A DNA stretch of 64,000 nucleotides from UBA2970 sp965221075 (GTDB taxonomy: Bacteria > Verrucomicrobiota > Verrucomicrobiia > Limisphaerales > AAA164-E04), in NCBI GenBank assembly GCA_965221075.1, contig OZ244865.1:1674001-1738000 (forward strand), in the 5' to 3' direction. Below the pieces are notes generated by a model. It saw nothing but the letters and a program-made list of their open reading frames with translations, ran no database searches and was not told where the DNA came from. Shown piece after piece: positions 53,208 to 61,881 of this stretch; the stretch's first letter is position 1; each line of letters begins with the position of its first letter. The translations under genes and the position numbers were made by a program.

Positions 53208-53747
53208 TTATTAGTGGTTTGTGGAATAGCAATTAAGACAAACAGATCGCCATCTGAATTTCAGAGTGTACTGAGTGTAATGTAATTGCCCGTATTACTT
53301 GACAAGTATGGAATGGATGGAGCGTATAGTGAAAACTGGATCAGTTGTGATAAACAGGCGGATGTTCGTCCAAGATGCGGTGATTGGTTAACAGGTACTG
53401 ATTGTATGTGTTGCGTGCATGGTCAGGCTGCATTGGTTCAGCCGACGTCATTCAAAGCGTCGGTAAATTTGCTGGATCGATGCATTCTGTTCACGGAATA
53501 GAGGTTCTTGTCAACCACAGTTGCTGAATAAAAGTACGCGATGCCAATGTCCTCAGGCATTCTGCTCTTCGGTCTTGCTCTATGAGATTAGATTGCGTTT
53601 TGTGTTGTTGATTGCCGATTGCTGGCATTGGAAAACAATCATGAAGCAGTGCTGGCTTACGAGTTAGCCAGAAAAGAATCCCTGATTGTTCTTAGTGAAG
53701 CGAGACCAGTGCCGGATTTCAATTTAGATCGACTGCAAGGATCATTG
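53208..53747 (+). other. AT-rich right flank of mobile island
   Basis: About 540 bp of low-GC DNA between the ISL3 element and the DUF1501 stop. A 71-residue frame (53286-53501, TTG start) has no family features, and I do not call it a gene. Likely foreign or decayed sequence. Confidence 0.5.
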
Positions 53748-55145
53748 CTAGGCCAGCAGGGGCTGGATGACCTCGCCGCCGAACTGGGAGAGCTGCTTGT
53801 AGCGGCCTCCGTGAAAGTAGGTCAGGCGGTTGTCGTCAAGGCCCAGCAGGTGGAGCAGGGTCACGTGGAGATCCCTCAGGGGTCTCACCTCGGAGACGGC
53901 CTTGGCTCCGAGCTCGTCGGTCTCGCCGATTGTGTGGCCGGCGTTGACGCCTCCGCCGGCCATCCACAGGGGCATGGCATCGGGGTTGTGGTCCCTTCCG
54001 AAGGCGGTTATCCCTCCCCGGAGTCCGTTGTCGGGAGAGCGTCCGAACTCGCCGCACCAGACGATGAGTGTCTCCTCGAGAAGTCCGCGCGACTTCAGAT
54101 CCCGGATAAGGGCGGCGATGGGCTTGTCGACCTGGGCAACCAGGGCACTGTGGGAGCGCTCGATGAAGTCGTGGGAGTCCCAGGTGGCGTGGAAGCACTG
54201 GACGAAGCGCACCCCCTTCTCCACCAGGCGGCGCGCAAGGAGGCACTTGCGGCCGAAGGAGTCGGTCCTGTCCTCGCCGACTCCGTACATTGCCAGGGTG
54301 CGCTGATCCTCATTGGTAAGATCCAGGATATCCGGAACCTCGGCCTGCATGCGGAAGGCCAGCTCGTAGTTGGCCATGCGGGCCGTGAGATCCTGGTGGT
54401 AGGGGCGGGACCGGCGGTGCTCCTGGTTGAGTGTGCGCAGCAGATCCAGGTTCTCTCCCTGATGCTCCCGGGTGATCCCATCGGGAGGGGAGAGGTCCAG
54501 GATCGGGGTGCCGCTGGGCCGCAGAGGCATTCCCTGGTAGTCCGCCGGAAGGAATCCGTTGCTCCAGTTGCTGTTGCCGCCCTGGGGGAGAGCCGTCTCG
54601 GGCAGCACCACGTACCCGGGCAGATCCTGGTTCAGTGTGCCAAGGCCGTAGGTGACCCAGGATCCGATGGCAGGATCCCCCCCGAAGCGGTTCCCGGTGT
54701 TCAGGTGGTACTGGGCGGTGGGGTGGTTGACCGACTCGGCCTGGCAGCCGCGGTAGAAGCAGATCTCGTCGGCCACCGTCCCGAGGTGGGTCCAGTTGGA
54801 GGCCATAGCCGCCCCGCTCTGTCCGTAGCGGCCGAAGGCGAAGGGGCTCTGCACGAAGTAGCGCTTGCCGCTTTCCATGGGGGACTTCTCCCGTCCGCCG
54901 CGCTGGAACTCCTGCAGGTGGAACCGCTCCAGCGCGGGCTTGGGATCGAAGGTGTCGATGTGGCTGGGTCCGCCCTCCATCACCAGGAAGATGCAGCGTT
55001 TGGCCCGGGCCGGGAGGTGCCCGGCCTTCGACTTCATCGGCGACTCGTCGGCCAGCAGCGAGGAGAACGCTACGCTTCCCAGGCTGGCCCCCAGCCCGTA
55101 GAGGAACTCCCTTCGGCTGGCCTCCATGCGGTGCGCGGGTGTCAT
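53748..55145 (-). CDS. DUF1501 family protein with Tat-like signal
   Basis: 465 residues. MEASRREFLYGLGASLGSVA is a twin-arginine-type signal. The body shows CIFLVMEGGPSHIDTFDPKP, QSPFAFGRYGQSGAAM, VEKGVRFVQCFHATWDSHDF, LIVWCGEFGRSPDNGLRGGI, AFGRDHNPDAMPLWMAGGGV and HVTLLHLLGLDDNRLTYFHG. The sulfatase-like fold and conserved Asp/His residues suggest metal binding, function unproven. Its ATG follows the PSD1 stop by 1 nt, so translation is coupled. The 3' end borders the low-GC island. Confidence 0.92.
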   Translation of the reverse strand: MTPAHRMEASRREFLYGLGASLGSVAFSSLLADESPMKSKAGHLPARAKRCIFLVMEGGPSHIDTFDPKPALERFHLQEFQRGGREKSPMESGKRYFVQSPFAFGRYGQSGAAMASNWTHLGTVADEICFYRGCQAESVNHPTAQYHLNTGNRFGGDPAIGSWVTYGLGTLNQDLPGYVVLPETALPQGGNSNWSNGFLPADYQGMPLRPSGTPILDLSPPDGITREHQGENLDLLRTLNQEHRRSRPYHQDLTARMANYELAFRMQAEVPDILDLTNEDQRTLAMYGVGEDRTDSFGRKCLLARRLVEKGVRFVQCFHATWDSHDFIERSHSALVAQVDKPIAALIRDLKSRGLLEETLIVWCGEFGRSPDNGLRGGITAFGRDHNPDAMPLWMAGGGVNAGHTIGETDELGAKAVSEVRPLRDLHVTLLHLLGLDDNRLTYFHGGRYKQLSQFGGEVIQPLLA

Positions 55146-55146
55146 G

Positions 55147-57921
55147 TCAGTAGATGTAGGCGAACTCGTTGCTGTTGAAGAGCACCAGGCAGATGTCGGC
55201 CAGGGCGCGGGTGCTGGCCGGGGCGTCGGCCGCCTTGCGGTCGGGCACGAAATCCTCGTACATCAGCAGATCCTCCTCGAAGAAGAAATTCTTGCCGGTG
55301 TTCTCCTCCACCGCCTCGCGCAGCACTTTGAGGGGGTAGACTGGGGGCTCGAACTCCAGATCTCGGTGTCGTTCCGCCATGCGTCCGTGGTGCTCCAGGC
55401 AGGCGTCGCGCTCTCCGGGGCTGGGGAGCCGGCCGAAGGCCAGCAGGAAGGCCTGGTCGATGGCATCTCCCACCGACGAGGCGGAGCGCTCCAGGCGGGT
55501 GGCCAGGGCCAGGGCCCGGTCGTGGGCGGACTGCCCATTGAACAGGCTGAAGACCTGGGGGGCGGTGTTTGAGGAGGAGCGCGCTTCGCAGGACAGATCC
55601 GGCTGCGGCTGGTCGTATACTTCCAGGAAGGGATCCCTCAGCCCCCGGATCTTCAGCGTGTACAGGGTGCGGCGGTGGCGCTGCTGGGGCAGGGGGCTGG
55701 GCTGCCAGGCGGTGGCGAAGGTGCCCATCACCATGCGCGCCTGGAGCGCCACCTCCATGTGGATCTCGTGGCGGGCCGGGATGCCTCCCACCTGGGGATT
55801 GAGCTCGCCGCTGGCCAGCAGCATGCTGTCCCTCAGCTCCTCGGCGCTCAGGCGGCGCGGCTTGAAAGCGGCATAGGAGGTCCCCTGGGGATCCCGCTCC
55901 GGGAGCGAACCGGGATCGGGGTGCCGGCTGCTCCGCTGCCAGGCGGCCGAGCTCATGATCAGCCGGTGCATCTCCTTGAAGGATCCCCCGGACCGCAGGA
56001 ACTGGTCGCATAGCCACTCCAGAAGCTCTGGATGGCTGGGAGGGGAACCGCTGGCTCCGAGGTTGTTGGGGTTCGCCGCCAGAGGCGTTCCGAAGTGCCA
56101 CTGCCATATCCGGTTGACTATGGAGCGGGTCACAAGTGGGTTGCTGGGATGGCTCATCCAGCGGGCCAGCGCCGCCCTGCGCCCCTCGACGCTCCGGGGG
56201 AATTCGATCCGGGACATGTCCGGCACAAGGGCGTCCAGGGCGCTCAGCGAGCCAGGCTCCACCGGCTCGCCCGCCGAGAACACGTCCCCGCCTTCCAGGA
56301 TGAAGCCTTCCTCGATGGTTCCTTTCTCCAGGTGGTTCTCGGGGATGCGCAGAGGTGCGGTGTACCGGACCATGGAGGGAGTCGCGCCGCTGTATACCGA
56401 CAGGGCGAAGGGTTCGTAGCGCTCCAGCTCCCAGGCCAGCCGGGCCAGGGTCTTCCGGCCCATCCGCTCCCGTCCGAAGTCCTCGGGTGTGAAGCCGTAC
56501 TTGCGGGGGGGAACCTCGTCGGGCCCCAGGCCAGCTTCGTAGGCCTGGAAGTGGTTTCGGTAGGGCAGGCCACGCTCCTCGAACCAGCCGGCCACCGCTT
56601 CCCTGGTCTTCCGGTTGAGCTCGTCCAGGGTCCGCTGGGTGTTCTCCTTGAGACTCTCGAAGTACTTCCTCTCCTCGAAACCCTGGGTGTTCTCTTCGGG
56701 AAGGAAGGGGGCCCTGCGCTCCACCGGCTGGGTGGTCGACAGCAGCGCGTATAGCCGGTAGTAGTCCCGGGTGGGGATGGGATCGAACTTGTGGTCGTGG
56801 CACTTTGCGCAGCGGAGCGTGTGCCCCATGAAGGACTGGCCGACGATGTTGACGGCATCGTCGAGGAAGCTCTGCCGGGAGATGGCTGCCACCTCCATCC
56901 CGGTCAGCTCCCAGGGTCCCATGCGGAGGAAGCCGGTGGCCACCAGGGCCTCGGGATCCTCGGGATTCAACTCGTCGCCCGCCAGCTGCTCCTGCACGAA
57001 CCGGGGCCAGGGCTTGTCCTGGTTGAACGAGCGGACCACGTAGTCCCGGTAGCGCCAGGCATTGCCCCGGTCGAAGTCGTTGGAGAGGCCGGCGGTGTCG
57101 GCGTAGCGGACCACGTCGAGCCACAGGCGCCCCCAGTGCTCGCCGTAGTGGGGGCTGCCGAGCAGGCGGTCGACCAGGGCCGCCAGGGCCTGGCTGGTGT
57201 CCCTCGGATCTTCCAGGAAGGCCTCGGCCTCCTCGGGAGTGGGGGGAAGGCCGGTCAGCCCGTAGGCGGCCCGCCGCAGCAGGGTGGGGCGGTCGGCCTG
57301 GCCGGCTGCCTCCAGGCCCCTTCTGTCCAGTTCCTCCTGGATGAACAGATCGACGGGATGGCCTTCGCCGGAAGGGACATCCGGGCGGGAAAGCGGCTGC
57401 CAGGACCAGAGGTCCTCCTGATCGTAAAGGCGCAGATCCCATTCCTCGCTCAGTCCGCCGCTGGTGGCTACCTGCACCCGGCCGTCCTCCGCCGGCGCCT
57501 CGGCCAGGAGCCTCTGCCATTCCCGCAGAGTCTCCTCCGGCGGCCAGGGGGCTCCCTCCCGTATCCACCGGGCGAAGCGCTCCACGCTCTCCTCGGAGAG
57601 CCTGTCGTTCTCCTTGGGAGGCATCTGCAGGTTCTCGTCCTCCCAGGACACGGCCTTCAGCAGAAGGCTCGCTTCGGGGGAGCCGGGGACCAGAGCCGGT
57701 CCCGAGTCGCCGCCCTCGATGGCCCCCTGGCCATGGGTCAGGTCCAGCCCGGCCTTGATCTTGCCGGGGTCGGCCCCGTGGCAGGGGAGGCACCGTGACT
57801 GGATCGTGGGCCACACCTCGGTGAGAAAGAGCCTCTGGCCGGGGGCGAGGGAGTCGAGGGAGCCGTCTCCCAGAGCGGGAAGAAGGCAGAAGGGGAGGGC
57901 GGCGAGGAATCGGTTGGTCAT
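55147..57921 (-). CDS. PSD1 / planctomycete cytochrome C domain protein
   Basis: 924 residues from the ATG at 57921 (MTNRFLAALPFCLLPALGDG), with a signal peptide. PSCyt1 has the haem-type motif QSRCLPCHGADPGKIKAGLD; DUF1549 reads VDLFIQEELDRRGLEAAGQA and RRAAYGLTGLPPTPEEAEAF; the second motif is LRCAKCHDHKFDPIPTRDYY. DUF1553 at the C-terminus has RWMSHPSNPLVTRSIVNRIW, PRRLSAEELRDSMLLASGEL and APQVFSLFNGQSAHDRALAL. Unlike the paralogue at 29784 it lacks a LamG insert. The start overlaps the Ggt stop (ATGA), giving a Ggt-PSD1-DUF1501 operon. Confidence 0.93.
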   Translation of the reverse strand: MTNRFLAALPFCLLPALGDGSLDSLAPGQRLFLTEVWPTIQSRCLPCHGADPGKIKAGLDLTHGQGAIEGGDSGPALVPGSPEASLLLKAVSWEDENLQMPPKENDRLSEESVERFARWIREGAPWPPEETLREWQRLLAEAPAEDGRVQVATSGGLSEEWDLRLYDQEDLWSWQPLSRPDVPSGEGHPVDLFIQEELDRRGLEAAGQADRPTLLRRAAYGLTGLPPTPEEAEAFLEDPRDTSQALAALVDRLLGSPHYGEHWGRLWLDVVRYADTAGLSNDFDRGNAWRYRDYVVRSFNQDKPWPRFVQEQLAGDELNPEDPEALVATGFLRMGPWELTGMEVAAISRQSFLDDAVNIVGQSFMGHTLRCAKCHDHKFDPIPTRDYYRLYALLSTTQPVERRAPFLPEENTQGFEERKYFESLKENTQRTLDELNRKTREAVAGWFEERGLPYRNHFQAYEAGLGPDEVPPRKYGFTPEDFGRERMGRKTLARLAWELERYEPFALSVYSGATPSMVRYTAPLRIPENHLEKGTIEEGFILEGGDVFSAGEPVEPGSLSALDALVPDMSRIEFPRSVEGRRAALARWMSHPSNPLVTRSIVNRIWQWHFGTPLAANPNNLGASGSPPSHPELLEWLCDQFLRSGGSFKEMHRLIMSSAAWQRSSRHPDPGSLPERDPQGTSYAAFKPRRLSAEELRDSMLLASGELNPQVGGIPARHEIHMEVALQARMVMGTFATAWQPSPLPQQRHRRTLYTLKIRGLRDPFLEVYDQPQPDLSCEARSSSNTAPQVFSLFNGQSAHDRALALATRLERSASSVGDAIDQAFLLAFGRLPSPGERDACLEHHGRMAERHRDLEFEPPVYPLKVLREAVEENTGKNFFFEEDLLMYEDFVPDRKAADAPASTRALADICLVLFNSNEFAYIY

Positions 57922-59633
57922 GGCTTTCCGCCGGCCTCTGGCCGCACCGCCAGCGCCAGCCCGTCCTTCCATCTCGGATCGGAGGCTCCCTGGAAGCGGT
58001 CTCCCTTCTTGGAGACCGTCTGGACCACCCCGATGGGGGGCGAGTCCCGCAGGGAGTGCCCCCGGGACTCGAGCTCCTGGCGCGTTCCGGGAGGGAAGCC
58101 TTCCTCGAGCTCGAGCACGTCGGGCAGCCACTGGTGGTGGATGCGGGGAGCCTGGGCGGCCTGGTGGGGATCCATCCGGTGGTCGATCAGGTTGACGACG
58201 GTCTGCAGAACCGTGGTGATTATCCGGCTGCCGCCCGGGCTTCCGGTGGCGGCGATCTCCCCCTGGGGGCCGAGGATCAGGGTAGGGCTCATGGAGCTGA
58301 GCATGCGCTTGCCGGGGGCGATTGAGTTGGCCTCGCCGCCGACCAGGCCGAAGAAGTTAGGGGTCCCGGGCTTGGACGAGAAGTCGTCCATCTGGTTGTT
58401 GAGGAAGAAGCCGGTTCCAGCGGGCATGATGCCGGATCCGAACTTAAGGTTGAGCGAGAAGGTGCTTGCCACCGCGTTTCCCCAGGCGTCGATCACGCTG
58501 AAGTGGGTGGTCTCCGGGCCCTCGGACAGGGGATCCCGGTCCAGTCCCGGCGCGATGGAGTCTGAGGGAGCGGCCCGGTCCATGCGGAAGAGCTTGTGCC
58601 TCTTGAGAGCGTAGCGGCGGGACAGCAGGCGCGCAAGCGGGATCGGGGTCCGATCGGGATCCCCGAGGTGCAGGGATCGGTCGGCGTAGGCCGGCTTCAT
58701 GCACTCGGCCAGCAGGTGCAGGGTGTCGGGCGAGCGGGGCCCCATCTCCTCCAGGGGGTGCTCCTCGAGCATGTGGAGCATCTGGACCAGGAGGATGCCG
58801 CCCGAGCTGGGAGGGGGCATGGAGACCACCCGATGGCCCCGGTAGTCGATGCCCACGGGCCGTCGCAGGACCGCCCGGTAGCGGGCCAGATCCTCCCGGG
58901 AGATCCCGCCGCCATGGGCCTCCATGTCGGCGACGACGCGCTCGGCGACGGCGCCCCGGTAGAAGGCTCCGGGGCCGTGTCGGGCGATCTGCTTGAGGCT
59001 CCAGGCCAGATCGGGCTGGACCAGCCTCTCGCCCTCGGCTAGGGGCGCGGTCCCGCCGGGACGGAAGAAGACCTCCCGAGCGGCTCCGCAGCGGGCCAGG
59101 CGGTCCCTCTCCGAGGCCAGCATCGAGGCCAGCGAGCCAGGCACGGGGAATCCTTCCTCGGCCAGCCTGATGGCCGGCTGCAGGACTTCGGCCAGGGGGA
59201 GCGTTCCGAAGCGCTCCAGGGCCAGGGACAGGCCGGCTACCGTTCCCGGAACCCCGGCCGAATGTCTCGTGTACCTCGCCTTGCCCGGATCGTAGCCGCC
59301 CGCCTGGTCAAGGAACATGTCGCGATGGGCCGAGAGCGGAGCCGTCTCGCGGTAGTCGATGGCGTGGGAGCGCCCCTCCTCCGCCAGGTGCAGGACCATG
59401 AATCCCCCGCCTCCCAGGTTTCCGGCATGGGGCAGGGTCGCCGCCAGGACGAAGCCCGCGGCCACCGCGGCGTCCACCGCGTTGCCGCCCCGGGCCAGCA
59501 CGGCCACCGCCTCCCTGGTCGCCAGGGCCTCCTGGGTGGCGGCCATGCCTCCGGCTCCCCGGGCCGGTCCGCCGGCCTGGAGCGAGGCCGCCAGCAGGCA
59601 GTGGAGGATCGTCAGGTGGCGGACAGGCGGCAC
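57918..59633 (-). CDS. ggt: Gamma-glutamyltransferase
   Basis: 571 residues from GTG 59633, with a signal peptide (MPPVRHLTILHCLLAASLQA). MAATQEALATREAVAVLARG and NAVDAAVAAGFVLAATLPHA open the domain. The autocatalytic cleavage site and nucleophile Thr is in LSEGPETTHFSVIDAWGNAV, and the small-subunit pocket is SIAPGKRMLSSMSPTLILGP followed by GSPGGSRIITTVLQTVVNLI. The precursor self-cleaves into two subunits and hydrolyses or transfers gamma-glutamyl groups of glutathione in the periplasm. Unusually it heads an operon with PSD1 and DUF1501 genes, overlapping the former by 4 bases. Confidence 0.94.
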   Translation of the reverse strand: MPPVRHLTILHCLLAASLQAGGPARGAGGMAATQEALATREAVAVLARGGNAVDAAVAAGFVLAATLPHAGNLGGGGFMVLHLAEEGRSHAIDYRETAPLSAHRDMFLDQAGGYDPGKARYTRHSAGVPGTVAGLSLALERFGTLPLAEVLQPAIRLAEEGFPVPGSLASMLASERDRLARCGAAREVFFRPGGTAPLAEGERLVQPDLAWSLKQIARHGPGAFYRGAVAERVVADMEAHGGGISREDLARYRAVLRRPVGIDYRGHRVVSMPPPSSGGILLVQMLHMLEEHPLEEMGPRSPDTLHLLAECMKPAYADRSLHLGDPDRTPIPLARLLSRRYALKRHKLFRMDRAAPSDSIAPGLDRDPLSEGPETTHFSVIDAWGNAVASTFSLNLKFGSGIMPAGTGFFLNNQMDDFSSKPGTPNFFGLVGGEANSIAPGKRMLSSMSPTLILGPQGEIAATGSPGGSRIITTVLQTVVNLIDHRMDPHQAAQAPRIHHQWLPDVLELEEGFPPGTRQELESRGHSLRDSPPIGVVQTVSKKGDRFQGASDPRWKDGLALAVRPEAGGKP

Positions 59634-59645
59634 CGGTCCCCGGAA

Positions 59646-60836
59646 TCAGAGATCGAGCTTCATGATCGAGAAGTCGTCCTCGAAGCCCTCGCACCCCTGG
59701 ATCTGCTCCATCTTGCGGCGGAGATCCTCCATGGTTCCCTTCTCGGGAGGAAGCTTCGCCAGGATCTCGACGAACTCGTCGATGTCGAGCATTTCGCCGC
59801 CGGGGCGCTCCAGCTCGTAGGTGCCGTCGCTGAACACGTAGAGGGAGGACCGGGGGGGGACTTCGACCGAGTCCGAGGCGAAATCCGAGCCCTCGATGGT
59901 GCCCACCATCATCCCGTTGGTCCTCAGTTCCCGGGCGGTTCCATTCTCCTTTCCGATCAGGATCGCGGGGGGGTGGCCGCCGCTGGCGAAGTCGAGCCGG
60001 CGGGTGGGGCGGTGGAAGATGCCGTACCACATGGTGAAGTACATGTTGTGGTTGGACTCCATGGGGAAGGCCTCGTTGAGCCCCGCCATCACCTCGGAGG
60101 GGTTCTTGAAGTTGACGCTGGGCAGGGACTCGGAGCGGATCACGTTGATCACCGATATGGAGAGCAGGGCGGCTCCCACTCCGTGGCCGCAGACGTCGAT
60201 CAGGTAGATGGAGAAGTGCTCGTCGTCGATCCAGTGGTACCCGAACGCGTCCCCGCCCAGCGAGGAGGAGGTCTCGAACACCCAGTCCGAGCGGATGTCC
60301 CCCTCCTTGATGGGATCGGGAAGCAGGGCGCGCACGTAGTCGGCCGCCTCGCTGAGCTCCTGGGCCAGCGCCTTCTGGCTCGCCTGCAGGGCCTTGTGGG
60401 CCCGGATGCGCTCCAGGAGGTTGATGTATCCGGCCGAATGGTACCGGATCCGAGCGATCAGCTCCACCTTGTCGGGGAGCTTGACCAGGTAGTCGTTGGC
60501 TCCGTTGGCGAAGCATTCGGCCTTGACCACCGGCTCCTCCTTGGCGGAGAGGACGATCAGGGGGACGTCGACGGTGCCGGGATTCTGGCGGAACTCCTTG
60601 GCCAGGGTCATCCCGTCGACCTGGGGCATCACCAGGTCCTGGAGGATCACCGTGGGGCGCAGCCTCTCGGCCTCGGCCAGGGCCTTGGCGGGATCGCCGC
60701 AGTAGTGGTACTCGATGTCCTTCTCGGAGAGGAGCATGCGGCGCACGGTCTCCCCGATCATGAGCTGATCGTCGATCAGAAGGACCCGGATCGGCTCGGA
60801 GGACTCGTCGGCGCCGGTAAGGATGCTTTGGGTCAT
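59646..60836 (-). CDS. Response regulator with PP2C-type (RsbU-like) phosphatase output
   Basis: 396 residues. Receiver domain (about 15-135): IRVLLIDDQLMIGETVRRML, phosphoacceptor Asp in PTVILQDLVMPQVDGMTLAK and Lys in NDYLVKLPDKVELIARI. A coiled linker (LERIRAHKALQASQKALAQE) leads to a SpoIIE/RsbU PP2C domain (about 190-396): SSSLGGDAFGYHWIDDEHFS, LIDVCGHGVGAALLSISVIN, FASGGHPPAILIG, LYVFSDGTYELERPGGEM and GFEDDFSIMKLDL. The output is probably dephosphorylation of an anti-sigma-factor antagonist. The start ATG abuts the cheB stop. It takes the place of the diguanylate cyclase WspR in Wsp systems. Confidence 0.93.
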   Translation of the reverse strand: MTQSILTGADESSEPIRVLLIDDQLMIGETVRRMLLSEKDIEYHYCGDPAKALAEAERLRPTVILQDLVMPQVDGMTLAKEFRQNPGTVDVPLIVLSAKEEPVVKAECFANGANDYLVKLPDKVELIARIRYHSAGYINLLERIRAHKALQASQKALAQELSEAADYVRALLPDPIKEGDIRSDWVFETSSSLGGDAFGYHWIDDEHFSIYLIDVCGHGVGAALLSISVINVIRSESLPSVNFKNPSEVMAGLNEAFPMESNHNMYFTMWYGIFHRPTRRLDFASGGHPPAILIGKENGTARELRTNGMMVGTIEGSDFASDSVEVPPRSSLYVFSDGTYELERPGGEMLDIDEFVEILAKLPPEKGTMEDLRRKMEQIQGCEGFEDDFSIMKLDL

Positions 60837-61877
60837 TTAGCGGCGGGAATGGAACTTCGAGCTGCTGTAGTACCAGTTGAGGGTGTAGGGAATCTGCTGG
60901 AGCGGCAGGATCTCCACCGCCGCGTTCAGCTCGGCGGCTCGCCGGGGCATCCCGTAGGAGACGCTGGTCGCCTCGTCCTGGGCGATGGTGTGGCAGCCGG
61001 CCTGCCTGAGCTCCAGCATCCCCTGCGCCCCGTCGTCGCCCATCCCGGTCAGCAGCACTGCGACCACGTCCTCGTGGCGCAGTGGCAGCAGGCTCCGGTA
61101 GAAGACGTCCACCGAGGGGCTGTAGGCCGTGGCGGCCGGCCGGAGGGAGTAGTGGAACTGCCCCGAGCCGTCCAGGATCAGGTTCTTGTTGCGCACCGCC
61201 ACATGCACGGCGCCAGCCTCCGGGTAGGCGCCCTCCTCGGCGGCGCCCACCTGCAGCCGGGTCTGCCCGTCCAGGCACTTGACCAGCCCGTCGGCGTAGC
61301 TCTCGTCGATGTGCTGGACGACCACCACCGCGGCGGGCAGGTCGTGGTCCAGCTTGCCGAGCACATGGGCGAGGGCATGGGGGCCCCCGTTGGAGGAGCC
61401 TATGGCCAGGATCCGGGGAAAGCGCCCCTCGCGTCCCCGGGGCTCGCCGGCCGTGGGAACCGCCCCTCCCCGTGCCCTTCCCTTGCCGATCAGCTGGCCG
61501 ATCGAATCGATCTTGGCCAGCAGGCTCTGGACCGCCGCCTCCCGGCCGACGCCCTCCATGGGGGGGGTGACCGCGGCGTCGATCGCCCCGTGGTTCATCG
61601 AGGCGTAGACCTGGGAGGAGTTGGCGCCTACCGAGGCGGTGACGATCAGTATGGGGCAGGCGTGGCTCTGGGAGATGCGGCGGGTGGCCTCTACGCCGTC
61701 CATCACTGGCATGATCAGGTCCATCAGGATCAGGTCCGGGGGGTTCCTGTCGCACAGCTCGACGGCCTGCTGCCCGTCCTCCGCCACCCAGGCCACCTCC
61801 AGGTCGGGGGCGCCGTCGATGATGCTGCGCAAGGACTCCCGGGCGATCCTCAGGTCGTTGACGATGCCGATGTTCAT
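60837..61877 (-). CDS. cheB: CheB-type receptor methylesterase
   Basis: 346 residues. The receiver domain has PDLILMDLIMPVMDGVEATR (phosphoacceptor Asp). The methylesterase domain (about 150-335) has the catalytic Ser in ILAIGSSNGGPHALAHVL, His in VVVQHIDESYADGLVKCLDG and Asp in VLLTGMGDDGAQGMLELRQA. It demethylates or deamidates chemoreceptor glutamates, resetting sensitivity when phosphorylated by CheA. The position between a hybrid CheA and a response regulator corresponds to WspF. It starts 4 nt after the CheA stop. No CheR or receptor gene is in the window. Confidence 0.95.
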   Translation of the reverse strand: MNIGIVNDLRIARESLRSIIDGAPDLEVAWVAEDGQQAVELCDRNPPDLILMDLIMPVMDGVEATRRISQSHACPILIVTASVGANSSQVYASMNHGAIDAAVTPPMEGVGREAAVQSLLAKIDSIGQLIGKGRARGGAVPTAGEPRGREGRFPRILAIGSSNGGPHALAHVLGKLDHDLPAAVVVVQHIDESYADGLVKCLDGQTRLQVGAAEEGAYPEAGAVHVAVRNKNLILDGSGQFHYSLRPAATAYSPSVDVFYRSLLPLRHEDVVAVLLTGMGDDGAQGMLELRQAGCHTIAQDEATSVSYGMPRRAAELNAAVEILPLQQIPYTLNWYYSSSKFHSRR

Positions 61878-61881
61878 CCGG

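Noticed and set aside
53286..53501. A 71-residue frame in the AT-rich flank of the ISL3 element.
   Set aside because: TTG start, no ribosome site, no recognisable motif; in low-GC decayed DNA such frames arise by chance.
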